Shown piece after piece: positions 21,540-32,457 of a DNA stretch of 64,000 nt. Source of the DNA: Linum tenue (Eukaryota > Streptophyta > Magnoliopsida > Malpighiales > Linaceae); the NCBI GenBank assembly GCA_946122785.1, contig CAMGYJ010000004.1:55374679-55438678 (forward strand), read 5' to 3'. A model generated the notes under the pieces. That model was not told the origin of the DNA. It was given only the letters and a program-made list of their open reading frames with translations, and ran no database searches. Each line of letters opens with the position of its first letter. Position 1 is the first letter of the stretch. The position numbers and the translations under genes were made by a program.

Positions 21540-22950
21540 TGTCCCTCATGAAGTCATCGTCACTCGGTGGAGGTGGAGGGCGGAGGTAGGGGAAGCATCC
21601 CAAGGAGTCTGACAGGCTGGTGGAAGGCCCGAGACCTGATCAACGAGGTACGGCTGGACCTCCTGCATCTGTCAAGCCCGAGCGCGCTCACGCTCAATAT
21701 GGGCGAGGGTGATCCCCTGAGGAGCCTCCATCCGGTCCAGGTGCTCGTCGTACGCAGCCATGCGGGTGATGTACTCAGCCTGATGAACCACATAGTGCTG
21801 CTGGAACTGGAGCTGATGGTCGAGGATCTGCTAGTTATGAATACCCAGTTGCTGGAACTGGCAACCCATCTGCTTGAAGTGTTGGGAGAAGTAATATTGC
21901 GAGGGAACAGAGGAGTTGCCACCTCCATGCTCATAAGTGTTGTGAGAGAAGGTCTGGTGGCGCGCAGCAGCGTCCACATCCGCGGACTCAACATCCTGAG
22001 CCTCCGGTTCAGTTGGCTCAGGGATGGCTTGAGGGGCAGTCCCTCGACCCACTTGACCCTACGGGACTCGCGAAGCAGCCGCATCTAGGAGATGTTGTCC
22101 TCCCCAAAAAACCAAGTCCCGCCCAGGTTCGTACAGTCCTAGTAGTCGATGTGAATATGGATGGCCAGCGTGGTGATAAGTGGGGTGTAGTGGAGGATCC
22201 CTAGAGTCTGAGCACTTTTAGCGAAAGTCTTCGCCAAAACGGACCCCAAATGCAGCCCGTGGTGGGCAGTGCGGATCGACTGTTGGAAGTAGAGGGACCT
22301 CTTGGTCAGAGTGCTGGCACTCTCGCTACTAGGGGCGTAGGACTTCGTGAGCAGGTGGTGCAGAAGACGACACTCGGTCTGCAACGTGCTGGCCTTCATG
22401 CGCCCGACGGGTGAAACCATTATCGACAATGTCGTGAGGAGGCCAGGCCAGCTGGAGGTACAGGACTGAGAAGGAGACACCGGCCGGTGGTACCTCGACA
22501 ACAAAGTCATGATTGAAGTCGGGTGCTGTGAGAGAAGGAAGCCGCCAAATCATGGTAGCTCATGGAGTGGTACTCGCCGCCCAACCTAAACTTGATAGCC
22601 TCGCTGTCCTTCCAATCAGCAGTCTCGATGTGTCGAAAAGTGGAGTAAAATTCAATCACCAGCTCGAAATAGACCCACTCATGTAGGGCCAGCAGGCAGC
22701 TGCCACATCCGGTTGCGAACAACGGACATGGAGGGCGTCATAGCAATTGATGCTCTGGAGTGTGCGCTTGCTCCAGCAATGGTCCTTTCCAAACTGCAGG
22801 CTCCAGGACTCGCTTAAACTAAGCTTTGTGAGGCCCCGACTTAAGTTCTTGGATGTACCGATGCTTAAGATTGGGCTTTGACATTGATCCTGCAAGACCA
22901 AGAACCAAAGTGAAGTAAAAAAAATAGCCATGGTGATGGTTAGCACACCC
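21540..22950 (-). pseudogene. Athila-type accessory ORF, decayed
   Basis: Reading the minus strand from 22950 downwards, pieces in shifting frames resemble the extra ORF of Athila/Tat gypsy elements. They include WVYFELVIEFYSTFRH with IKFRLGGEYHSMSYHDLA (about 22540-22700), then LLHHLLTKSYAPSSE and TLTKRSLYFQQSIRT (22240-22400), then a Gln/His-rich tail (SQYYFSQHFKQMGCQFQQLG). The FRLGG and LYFQQSI patterns are seen in plant ATHILA ORF-1 / transposon-protein families. Several frameshifts are present. It may belong to the gypsy element on its right or to a second one. Confidence 0.5.
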
Positions 22951-23279
22951 CTACACTTGAGCTCAACTAGAGTCGAGCCATGGTGCTATGCATATTTCAC
23001 GAATAAGAAACTCAACCAATGAGGCACAATCAAGATAGGGAGTGTCTCCAAGGTGTGAAGATAGGTAACACGAGCTTCGCAACCATACCTAGCACATAAT
23101 CATAGCATGTCATTAAGGGCACCAAGCAGCCCTCACAAAAGTGTGTGAAAAACAGGCATTTTGTCGAACACCTTGTGTGCGTGAATAAAATGAGCATGAA
23201 AAACAAGCAAAAGCACCACACAAGGGTCCAATCAAGTAAGAATCACATTCCACAACATGCCTAATACTCAATCCTAGCC

Positions 23280-24050
23280 TTCCCCTCGAGCAATTTCGAT
23301 CAATTCATGCATGCAACTTGATTCTTTACCTAAACACCCTAACACCCAATTCTCCAAAATTCATAAGGCAAAATCAAACCTGGAGACACAAGTAAAGGTG
23401 CAGGGGTAGGTGAGGGGAAGGCAAAGAAAGCAACGAATCGCCCAATTTCTGCCAGGAATTGCTCGTTAGATCGACCTAGAACCGACGCAAATCACCTCAA
23501 AACAAGGGGATAGGCTGGCGAGAGAGAGGAAAGATCGGTTCCGGGGTTGATTCCATGAAAAACGACCCAAGGTGGCGGGGAAATTGACAGAGAGACCGAA
23601 AAATTGCTGTTTTTTCGGCGAGGTGAGAGGATTCCGGTGAGATTGGGTGAAAAAGTGGTGTTGCACGGCCGTGCCGCCTATTTATAGGGCTGCTGGGCTC
23701 ACTGCACGGGCAGGCCGTACGACCGTACAATTTCAAATCCAAGCCCGTAGGCGACCGATAAATCGGTACGGGCAGGCCGAGGAATCCACACGATCGTACG
23801 AGGGCCCCTTTTGCCCGTACGGGATTTTTAGGGGCTCTGCACGGGCAAAGCTGAATTTTACGCGGCCATGCGGATATGTGGCCTTAGCCGTGCAACACTC
23901 CAACAACCTCAACTTTGACGACTTATCACGAAAACTGAGGCATCCAGCCCCTTCGACATACACAACACGACTCAAAAACCAAAAATTAAAAGAAAAGTTA
24001 AAGATATTGCCACATCGAGCTTGGTGTTACCAATCTTTTCATAATTGATC
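23280..24050 (-). mobile_element. LTR-like segment, minus strand
   Basis: GC-rich blocks of GTACGG, GCACGGGC and CGTACGAC words (23660-23880), typical of gypsy LTRs, are followed on the minus strand by a TATA box (TATAAATA at 23679-23686) and a CT-rich leader. It directly adjoins the truncated integrase at 24055. It could be the 3' LTR of that element or the 5' LTR of the unit to its left; with only one copy the limits cannot be set. Confidence 0.45.
23679..23686 (-). promoter_or_regulatory. TATA box of LTR-like segment
   Basis: On the minus strand the sequence CCCTATAAATAGGCGGCACG contains a strong TATAAATA box, followed by a CT-rich stretch suitable as a leader. Confidence 0.5.
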
Positions 24051-24054
24051 CACC

Positions 24055-24790
24055 ATTTTCTCAATTATGCGCTTAAAGCTCCCGATTTGTCAGCTCGGAC
24101 CTGACCACTTGTTTTAGGGTGGTAGGCTACAGGACACCTTGTGAGTGACACCATAGCAAGAGAGCAACTTATCAAACTGACCCTGAAAATGTGTGCCTCG
24201 ATCGCTAATGATGGCTCTAGGCGTCCCGAACCGAGAGAACATCTGCTTAAGAAACTGACAAACACATGTGGCATCATTGGTGGGCAAAGCCTGTGCTTCA
24301 ACCCACATAGAGACGTAATCTACAACAACTAAGATGTATAGATTACCAAAGGATGGAGGAAATGGGCCCATGAAATCGATACCCCAAACATCAAAAACTT
24401 CACAAACGACAAACACATTCTGGGAAATCTCATCCCGGTCAGAAATGTTACCTGACCTTTCACATCGATCGCACTTGCGTGCGAAGACGTCAACATCCTT
24501 GAAGAGCGAGGGCCAATAAAAGCCTGACTGTAGTACCTTCCTCGCCATGCGGTTACCGCCATGGTGTCCGCCAGTAGGTCCGTCGTGGCAATGAGAGAGA
24601 ATACTCTCCATCTTATTGTCCATGACACAGCGACGGATGACCCCGTCGGCTCCGATCCTGAAGAGGTGCGGATCATCCCAAAAGTAATGCTTCAGGTCAG
24701 AGAAGAACTTCCTCTTCGCATGAATGGTCATCCCCTTGGGCAGCTACTGGCCAACAAGATAGTTCGCGAAATTGGAGAACCATTAGGTGA
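24055..24790 (-). pseudogene. Gypsy integrase (Athila type), frameshifted
   Basis: The minus strand encodes a recognisable Ty3/gypsy integrase. An RNase H tail (EEINDSFLDERL, WFSNFANYLVG) comes first. Then the H2C2 zinc domain (CHDGPTGGHHGG, RKVLQSGFYWPSLF, ARKCDRCERSGNIS) and the core with D-x-E context (VWGIDFMGPFPPSFGNLYIL, PRAIISDRGTHF). The frame is open from 24731 to about 24114, then shifts at HPKTSGQ. The C-terminal part and chromodomain-position region are missing. It is not functional. Confidence 0.85.
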
Positions 24791-24879
24791 CACTCTACAC
24801 CAAGCACATCATCATCAACCGCTCATCTAGAAAGGAGTCGTTGATCTCCTCCACGAATTTTTCGGCAGGCTCCACTTTC

Positions 24880-25320
24880 AAAGTCGTCAAATGCAAAATG
24901 ACTATGATCAACTTGAAAGACATTAAAAGTTTCCTCCTCCTTACCTACTCTGAATGTCAGTTTGCCTCTCCCAACATCGATGAGTGCATCCAGTGGCTAG
25001 AAAAGGTCTACCAAGAATGAGAGGCACTCCCCGATCTTCTTCCATCTCCAGAATGACAAAATATGTTGGGAGAATAAACTTCCCCACCTTCACCAATACA
25101 TTCTCCACCACTCCCTTTGGAATTTTCCTTGATCGATCAGCCAATTGTAGAGTGATTCGAGTAGGCTTAAGAACATCTCTCAAATCCATTTTCTTGTAGA
25201 CTGAGTGTGGCATCAGATTAATTCCTTCTCCAAGATCACAAAGTGATTTATCAAACTCTCTACCGCCAATGACACATGGAATGGTGAAGCTGCCCGGATC
25301 ATCCCTCTTTTCTGGTAATT
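24880..25320 (-). pseudogene. Gypsy protease remnant
   Basis: The minus strand shows the retroviral-type aspartic protease: ahead of it CVIGGREFDKSLCDLGEGIN, where the usual DLGAS(I/V)N has Ala-Ser changed to Glu-Gly after the catalytic DLG. Then KPTRITLQLADRS and VPLILGRPFLATG follow (the ILGRPFL flap partner motif). The frame shifts after ATG at about 24965. Integrase begins only about 200 bp further on, so reverse transcriptase and most of RNase H are deleted. Confidence 0.75.
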
Positions 25321-25324
25321 TATT

Positions 25325-27060
25325 CTAAATCACAACCCTACATTCAGAAATAAGGGTCATCTTCTCTAGATCAGCCCATTTGCGCTTCTTAGTCAGCAAA
25401 TCCTTTAAGAATTTAGCATATGTAGGCATCTGTTCAAGTGGCTCCGCCAGTGGTTTGTTGATATGAAGTTGCTTGAAGAGATTCACAAATTTCTTGAAGT
25501 TTGGGTCCTCCATAGGCTTCATTAACCTTTGAGGGAATGGTGCGGGAGGTTCATAAGGCTTTACCTCTTCATTCTTTAATTTTTCCACTTTTTGAGGTGC
25601 ACAGGCAGACCACATGTAGTTTGTCTATGCAAGTTAGATTTTTCAGCTTTTGCACTTTCTTCATCCTCTACCTCTGCAGCTCCTTCTTTTTCTGATTTTG
25701 TTGACTTTTTTGAACTCTCTGGATCCTCCAAGACCTTTCTACTCAATGTGACAGCAAAAACCATGGCATCCTTTGGATTCCTCTCAATATTTGCTGGTAA
25801 AGTCCCCGGAATCCTACCACGAATATCTGCCAAAGTTTAAGTCATCTGGCCTATTTACCTCTCCACAGCTAGCATAGACGATTGCATATTATTGTTGATA
25901 GCTAGCTGTTGAATGACAAACTGATCCAGACCCTACATATTATTGTCAGTTTTCTGCATATAAACCAAAATAAATTCCTCCAATTGTGGCTTCTGCTCGG
26001 GTTGAGGCTGCTGCAGTTGAAAACCAAGAGGTGGGATGTTTCGAACAACAGCTGGATTATTGTTCGGCCATGACAAATTGGGGTGATGTCTCCATTGAGG
26101 GTTGTATGTATTTGAATACATACCACCCTGGCCTTTATTTCACGAATTATTGATATACTAGACATCTTCCAACTGAGCAGCTCCCCGTGGAAACATATCC
26201 CTATGATGAGGACCCTCGCAAAGTTCACATGAAGCAACCTCCTCTTGTATACCAAGAGAGATCTTGGCCAGCCTTCGTTCGAGCACATCGAACTTGGAAT
26301 CCAACTTGGCATCTATCTTGGCTTCTAGACTTATAGCTCTGTCAACCTCATGCAAGCCTCATCTTCTTCGAATATTGCTCTCACTGCCTCATTCATTAGT
26401 TTCCGAACAAATCCTCTCTACTAAATTATAAGCTGTTGGTGCCTCCACACTTGTGAAACCATTTCGAGAAGCATTATTCATAGCATCCCGGAACTCTCTT
26501 CTGATTTCATTAAAGAAAATTATGATCACATTCCACTCCTCGAGACCATGGCTTGGGCATCTTATCAAAAGCCCCTTATAGCGCTTTCATGCCTCAGTCA
26601 GACTCTCATCTTCTGCCTGCTTAAAAGTTACAATTTCCTGTTGTCTCTTCATTGCCACGGCAGGTGGGAAGTACTTATCCAAAAAAGGCCTTCTCAATTT
26701 GAGTCCGGGTCGTGATGGAACGAGGTGTCAAGTTCTGGAACCAGTATGATGCATTCCCTAATAGGGAGAATGAGAACATTCAAAGATGGATTGCATCATC
26801 AGATACTGTTGAGCTCTTCATAATATCACATATGCTCACGAACCGGTGAAGATGGTTGTGAGGTTCCTCATGGCTAGCCCCAGAGAAGGTATACCCGTCG
26901 GTAATCATGTTGATGAATGATGAGGTAATCTCCATATTGGTATTCTCAGCAAGAATGACAACCCCTGAAGCTCGGGCTTCAGTCATGTGATTTAAACGAG
27001 CCTGGATCGAACGATCTCCTACAATGATGACAGGCTCGATTTCACGCATTGATGGTGTAG
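25325..27060 (-). pseudogene. Gypsy Gag remnant (Athila type)
   Basis: The capsid region on the minus strand contains GYTFSGASHEEPHNHLHRFV and SICDIMKSSTVSDDAIHL, then after a frameshift LTEA*KRYKGLLIRCPSHG (a TGA stop replaces the usual Trp) and FNEIRREFRDAMNNASRNG. A weak zinc-knuckle relic follows (CELCEGPHHRDMF). An acidic/lysine-rich stretch (25580-25830) precedes the protease. Several stops and shifts make it a relic. This order, with the primer site just beyond, fixes the element's orientation. Confidence 0.75.
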
Positions 27061-27322
27061 GGATGACAGGTGGTGCAACCTGCCTTCTCTATTGACGATT
27101 CGGGGTTAGGGAAGGCATGGAAGTTGTGGTTGGCTGCTTCCCTAACTTTGCATGCTTCTTGTTCTGTTGGCAGGTCTTCTCGATCTCCGGATCTAGCGAC
27201 AATAAATCGCCGGTTGTCTTCATAGGCATGCACAAAGAGGATAAACCTGAAAATTCACATGCACGCTAGCACACTGATCAAAATAGTCCACTCACTAAAC
27301 TCAACAAAAATAAGGTGTGGCA

Positions 27323-27342
27323 GTGCCTGGCAACGACACCAA
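27323..27342 (-). other. Primer-binding site of gypsy element
   Basis: On the minus strand TGGTGTCGTTGCCAGGCAC matches, with several changes, the TGGCGCCGTTGCCGGGGA site complementary to aspartate tRNA used by Athila/Tat elements. It is preceded by ATCAAGTTTT, the usual LTR-leader context. Confidence 0.6.
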
Positions 27343-27348
27343 AAACTT

Positions 27349-28205
27349 GATAGGGCAAAATCTTAATGCTTCAATTCCTATCTTGTAGTAAAATCGAAAA
27401 TCCGGGTATCATCTCTCAGGGACTGGTACAACCTTATATTATATCAATTCTATGAAGCAAACTATAGGTGAAAATGGTTTGAGTGATGTAATTATTATCT
27501 AATAGCAAAATAATTAAACAAAACAAGTAAATTAAAGTTGTCGGGAGAAATTCAATGGAGAAAGCTCTGGGATAAACACCGGGACTCACTACCTATCATA
27601 TCCAAATTAATTCACATATTCTAATCAGTTTAATCCAACTCTCTACAGCCAGGATATCACGAATGTGCTAGCTATCCCATTCGGGAATTACTATATACTA
27701 AACAATTAATTCAAATGCTACTGTAGTAGCTCAATGAGTTAACTGTTTAGCTTGAAGACCAATATCCCAATCAAGACGGCATAGCACCTTATTTAATCCA
27801 CTGTCGCTTATATAAGTTACTATGTCACATGAAATATGTTCAGTTATTAGGGTTTCACTGTCGCTAATAACCTAATTAACTACAAATCATTGTATTGGTG
27901 GTCAGTCAACACAAAGCATTAAGTAAGTCCATGCAATAGAGATTGGAAGAAGAGAAATATGAATCAATCCATCAAATCTAGAAATAGCTACATCTTATGA
28001 TGTTTCCCCCGAAAATTAGGGTTTAGTTCATGACAAAAATAAAACACACAATCATGTTTATAATCATCATAGTATTAATCGAGGGATAAAAGATTAGAAA
28101 GAATTCACTCCGGGAGATCATTCATGATCGCAGGGTTGAACTGCTTCTCCCTAGCGATACGCTTCTGTTCGAGCCATGTTTATTCCTTTCCAGCTCTCCT
28201 CTTTA
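27349..28205 (-). mobile_element. Gypsy 5' LTR (partial)
   Basis: AT-rich, non-coding, lying on the LTR side of the primer-binding site. Words such as GGTATCATCTCTCAGGGACT and TCAAGACGGCATAGCACC are typical of Athila/Tat LTRs. The outer end is not defined; the Pack-MULE sits in or next to it. Confidence 0.5.
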
Positions 28206-28525
28206 ATTCCGTCCTGGGTAATTATAATAAATGGTCTAAAATCTATTCACTTGGTACAAAATGGTCACAGATCTTTAATTTTGCACATTTCAGTAACATA
28301 AGTTTGAGTGAATAACAAAAGGATCAATCCATCCGTCCACTTCCGTTCAAAAAACCGTTACTTTTGCCCAATCAGCATGACACGTTATTAAAAGTATTAA
28401 TAAAAAAATCATTTAATCATCCAAATGAACCACTACAACCCTAACCGGTTCATTAACTCTTACCCACCCGGCCTTCCGCTAATACCCTTACCCACCCCAA
28501 CCTCTTTCGTACCCCTCATCTCTTA

Positions 28526-29263
28526 CCCCCTGTTCTTTTAGAGGAGAAAAGGAGGGGAGGGGAAGGGAGGGGAGGGAAATACGCTTCCCAATACATTTTC
28601 CTGCGTTTTTTAAGACACCTACAGTAGAAAGAGGAGGAAATGCAAGAGAAAGTTTTACTGTATGGACGGTCCCTCCAAATTGGAGAGAAAAGGCCCATTT
28701 TAGTTCTTCCACTACTCTTTACCTTTTTCTCTTTCATTGGCAGGGGGTAATAATTTATAAAATATAAATATATATGGAGGTTTTGGCCGATGGGAATTGG
28801 GAAGGGAAGAGGATTAGAAGGAAATGACAATGTTAATGGTGGATTGAGTATTTACTTTATTTTTCATTTTTTTATAAGAAATTTTATAATGTTTTGATTT
28901 ATTGGTTAAATGGTTAAATAATATGTTCTATTTGCACATTCCATACGTACAAACTTTGAATTTAATACTAAGATATTTATCTATTTATTGAATATTTAAT
29001 TATATATATTATCCTATATTTGTGAAATCATACCATGTTGGTGGTTCGACTTTAAATCAAATTATTTTACTAATATATACAATGAAAATAATATCAACAT
29101 ATAATCAAATTATTTTACTAATATATACCCAATAAAATAACATATCTATCACAATTCCCAATACACATTTTTCTTCCAATTTTCTTCACCTCCAAATCTC
29201 CCTTCCCCTCCTAATTTTCCTTCACCTCCCCTCCTTTTCCTCCCTTCCTTCAAAAACAGAGGG
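28526..29263. mobile_element. PIF/Harbinger-type MITE nested in Pack-MULE 1
   Basis: Flanked by TTA on both sides (28523-28525, 29264-29266). Ends are CCCCCTGTTCTTTTAGAGGAG and, reverse-complemented, CCCTCTGTTTTTGAAGGAAG, followed by GGAGGGGAGG runs in mirror orientation. TTA duplication and these ends fit Tourist/Harbinger elements. It inserted after the Pack-MULE formed. Confidence 0.8.
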
Positions 29264-29559
29264 TTAGACCGCCGAGGTTTCTCTCTCTTCCATTCCCAAT
29301 CTTAATTCACTCCACCACAATCCATCATCATCTGTCCATCCAATTGACATTTCTGATTATCAGAGAGGCAAAGTTGCAAAACCAGCAATCAACTATATAT
29401 AAACGGCAATCATCACTCCCCCAAATTCTAGAAATCATCTCCTCCTGCGGAATCCTCCTCAAACCATAGAACCCCTCGCTGCGAAACATGAAGCGCCAAA
29501 TTGGCAATTTTCGATTCCTAAAAAAGGGAAGAAAATATAGTTTATAGAATCGATAAATT

Positions 29560-29990
29560 ATGTCGTAAGAAGCTGTAGTTGAATCGGCGCCGCAAACCCT
29601 AGAAACTCCGTATCCACCAACCACTTCTCCGACCGATTCGCTGACCGTGGTCGCTTCGGATCCATCTCTCTGGCGAAATGCATCGTTCAGTAAACTCAAC
29701 GCGCGAGCTCCTGAGTTCGTTCCCAACAAGCAACCGCCTCCTCCTGCTGCTCCATCTCCTCCGCTTCCGTCGAGGTTGGCTGTGATCCCGCCACCTCCTG
29801 GTGCGTCTATGATGCATATATGTATTCACCTGCACCCTCCCCGCCGCTGCCTACGGCCGCGGCTGGTCCGACGTCTCCTTACCACCTCCCGATTCACAGT
29901 CCGGTGCCCGTTGGTCACGTGATTTCGGTCCAGAATCATCATTCACATCACCATCAACCGCACCACCATCAATTCAGGTCGAACGGATGA
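29560..29990 (+). pseudogene. Captured LARP6-like 5' fragment (PAM2 motif)
   Basis: From an ATG at 29560 the frame resembles the N-terminus of plant La-related protein 6 (type B/C). It has a clear PAM2 motif, FSKLNARAPEFVP, which in that family binds the MLLE domain of poly(A)-binding protein. Then come a proline-rich stretch, PPPPGASMMH, and a His-rich tail (QNHHSHHHQPHHHQF). It is broken by TAA at the third codon (29566-29568) and by a 2-nt insertion within ATATATG at about 29815. The La domain and RNA-recognition motif are not included. It is a truncated copy inside a Mutator-like element, so not a working gene. Confidence 0.75.
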
Positions 29991-30287
29991 AGGGTGACAG
30001 AGGAAGGGGTTGGTTTAACGTAAGGCCGGGTGGGTACTAAGCTAGTGAACCGGTTAGGATTGTGGTGGTTAATTTGGATAATTAAATAAATTTTTATTAA
30101 TATTTTTAATGACGTGTCATGCTGATTGGGCAAAATTAACGGATTTTTGGACGGAAGTGGATGGATTGATCTTTTTGTTATTCACTCAAACTTGTGTTAC
30201 TGAAACGTACAAAATTAAAGATTTTTTGACCATTTTGTACTAAGTGAATAGATTTGTGACCATTTACGATAATTAGCCATTCCGTCC

Positions 30288-31745
30288 CAGTAGTCTAAGA
30301 CCATCCACAACGTGAGTGAGAGGGAAAAATGAGAAAAGAGGGAAAAGAGCATGGTAAAGGAAACCGTACCGGAAGTCATACCGGATCCGTCAGTGGTAGG
30401 GTATTTTGTGGTACTACCGTGGTTCAATCGTTGTGTACCGACAAAATACCGTTTTTGTAATTAAATAATATTTTTTGTTAAAAAACCGTACCAACAGATT
30501 CAGGATACCGTTTCGGAATAATACCGAAATATACCGGATAACAAACCTGAATAAACTAAATAGGAACTAAATAGGCATAATTATTAATTAATTGACTTCT
30601 TTTATGGAATAGACCGAAGACAGGGTTGAACTGAAGATAGGGCTGCCATTGTTTCGCAAAATGGAGGAGCGGAGGCTTGCCTTCTTACCTATGTTCTTGA
30701 GCAGTCAGCAGTGGAGGAGACGAGGTCGGAGAGGAGCAACGGAGCGGCGGAGAGAAGCGACGGAGGCCGGAGAGGAGCAACGGAACGGCGGACTGGCGGA
30801 GAGGAGCAACGGAGCAGATCAGGTTGGCGGAGGGTGGAGCGGAGCAAAGCAGGGATCGACCGATCGAGGCGGGTCGCCTCGCCGCCGGTCGCTGGTCACG
30901 GGCTAGCTCGCCGGAGGGAAGTGAAGCCGCCTTGAGCTGCGTTGAGTTCGGTTAACTGAAAGTCGAGTTGCTGCTGCCGCTTTTTGTTCCTTCTCTCAAT
31001 CTTTTGCTAGAATGCTCTCGGCGGTTCCTGGTCGCCGATCGCCAAAGGAGAACTGGAGAAGAGGAGGAGCGACGGATTGAATGGAAGAAGAAGAAGAAGA
31101 AGAGGATTTCGAACTGGGAAGAAAACCGAACGCGGCGGCTGTGTGTGTTTGGTACTTTGGTTCGATTTGCGTTAGAGATTAGGCCATTATGGTTTGGAGC
31201 CTCTTTTTTTTGTTTTTTTTTTTGTTCCAAAACGACGACGTCGCTTCCCAATAGCCTGCCTCCGGTTAGACCAAAACCGGGCGGCATTTCGCTTTAAACC
31301 GGTTTTACCGGCTGGCGCGATATTCTGCCTACACACATGCTACCGTGTCGCCCGAGCTCTGGTTTCTGGTTTTACCGGTTCAACCGGCCGGTACGATCCG
31401 GTTTCCTTTACCATGGAAAAGAGGGAAGGGGGGAGGTTTTGGTCACAATGTGTGGTTTTATCACTAATTAAATATAACGTCATTGATTCTATTCGTTGGG
31501 GAATAAACCAATCAAAGCACCTTACAATAAAAAAACTCATTAAAACAAATAACTTAGAACAAAATAAATAAAAAGGAAGTTATGTGTGGGCCCGATAGTG
31601 GGTCATTCCCCCCTTTCTTGCATCTCTCATTTGTTTGCTATGGTATTCCTCCCACTTTTCCCCTTTTTCCTATTTTTTTCATTTTACCCAGCCATGTTGT
31701 GGGTATTTTTCTCCATTTTCCCACTTTCTTCACCCACGTTGTGGG
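30288..31745. other. Mixed repeat-like intergenic
   Basis: 30310-30560 has ACCGTACCGG and ATACCGAAATATACCGG words in both orientations, like hAT subterminal zones. 30640-31100 is purine- and GC-rich (GGAGAGGAGCAACGGA repeated at 30735, 30770 and 30800). 31260-31410 has ACCGGTTTTACCGG words. 31600-31745 has two copies of a CCATTTT...CCCA(C/G)...TTGTGGGTA phrase. No recognised gene. Confidence 0.4.
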
Positions 31746-32449
31746 TAGGGATGACAATGGGTCGGGTTGGGTCAGGTGTTGCCAAACCCAAACCCAAACT
31801 CATGGGTTTATTCGGGAAATAACCCTGGGTAAAACCCACTGGGTTTGAAATACTCAAACTCAACCCACCCGCTGGGTATCCGCGGGTTCAAGGGTACCCA
31901 CAAGTTTTTGTCTTAAAAAATTTACAATAACAAGTTCCTATCAAAATTAAAGTCAAATATCAATCTCTCAATACAAATTATCCATATATAAAACACCATT
32001 CTAGAAAATTCAAGCAAATCACAAATTAACTTTACAAATTGTTCAACACCAATCTAGAAAACTCAAGAAAATTGAAGCAAATCACAAATTATTCATAAAT
32101 AACATGATGAATTGAAAGCTTCTTCCTTTCAATTAAGTTTCTCCACTCTCCACTCGATAACATCAACTTCATTCTACACAATTAGAAAAGAAAAAATTAG
32201 ACATGTCTCCACAAACATAAATAAGATTAGTTGTTTAGAATATAAAATATATCGAGAAAATTAATTATATGAGTGTGGGCGGGTACCCATGGGGTGAGTT
32301 TACCTAAATCCAAACCCAATCTAACCCGATGAATAGTGAATGGCTTTAAATCTAAACCCGGCTCAAAACCCTTCAACACGAATTTTACTCGCGTTGACCG
32401 GATTGGGTCGGGTGGGTAGCCATGGATTCCGGTTTTGTTGCCATCTCTA
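31746..32449. mobile_element. Non-autonomous hAT element (704 bp)
   Basis: Ends TAGGGATGACAATGGGTCGGG and, reverse-complemented, TAGAGATGGCAACAAAACCGG. The flanking 8-mers GTTGTGGG and ATTGTGGG match at 7 of 8. Subterminal zones are rich in CAAACCCA and GGGTCGGGT words, the interior is AT-rich. No coding capacity. Confidence 0.82.
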
Positions 32450-32457
32450 ATTGTGGG

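Larger units (their letters stand above)
21540..28205 (-). mobile_element. Ty3/gypsy (Athila-type) remains
   Basis: In minus-strand order: LTR/leader (28130-27349), primer-binding site, Gag, protease, integrase, LTR-like segment, accessory ORF. The order fits an Athila-type gypsy element with an internal deletion of reverse transcriptase. Whether the leftmost 2.5 kb is the same element is unclear. The right side is interrupted by the Pack-MULE starting at 28215. Confidence 0.65.
28215..30278. mobile_element. Pack-MULE 1 (2064 bp) with LARP6-like piece
   Basis: Long terminal inverted repeats of about 265-270 bp (28215-28486 and 30014-30278) match almost throughout, for example AAATGGTC, ATCTATTCACTT, CAATCAGCATGACACGT and CCTAACCGGTTCA in both. 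An exact 9-bp duplication ATTCCGTCC flanks the element (28206-28214 and 30279-30287). Long TIRs and 9-bp duplications define Mutator-like elements. The inside holds a PIF/Harbinger MITE and a piece of a host gene, but no transposase. Confidence 0.93.

Noticed and set aside
21560..22088. Two opposing frames of about 174 residues
   Set aside because: Both are off-frame readings of the decayed Athila-type ORF; the homology-bearing frame is the minus-strand one with shifts.
30649..30935. Arg/Gly-rich frames of 74-85 residues
   Set aside because: They arise from repeated GGAGAGGAGCAACGGA words; no homology pattern.
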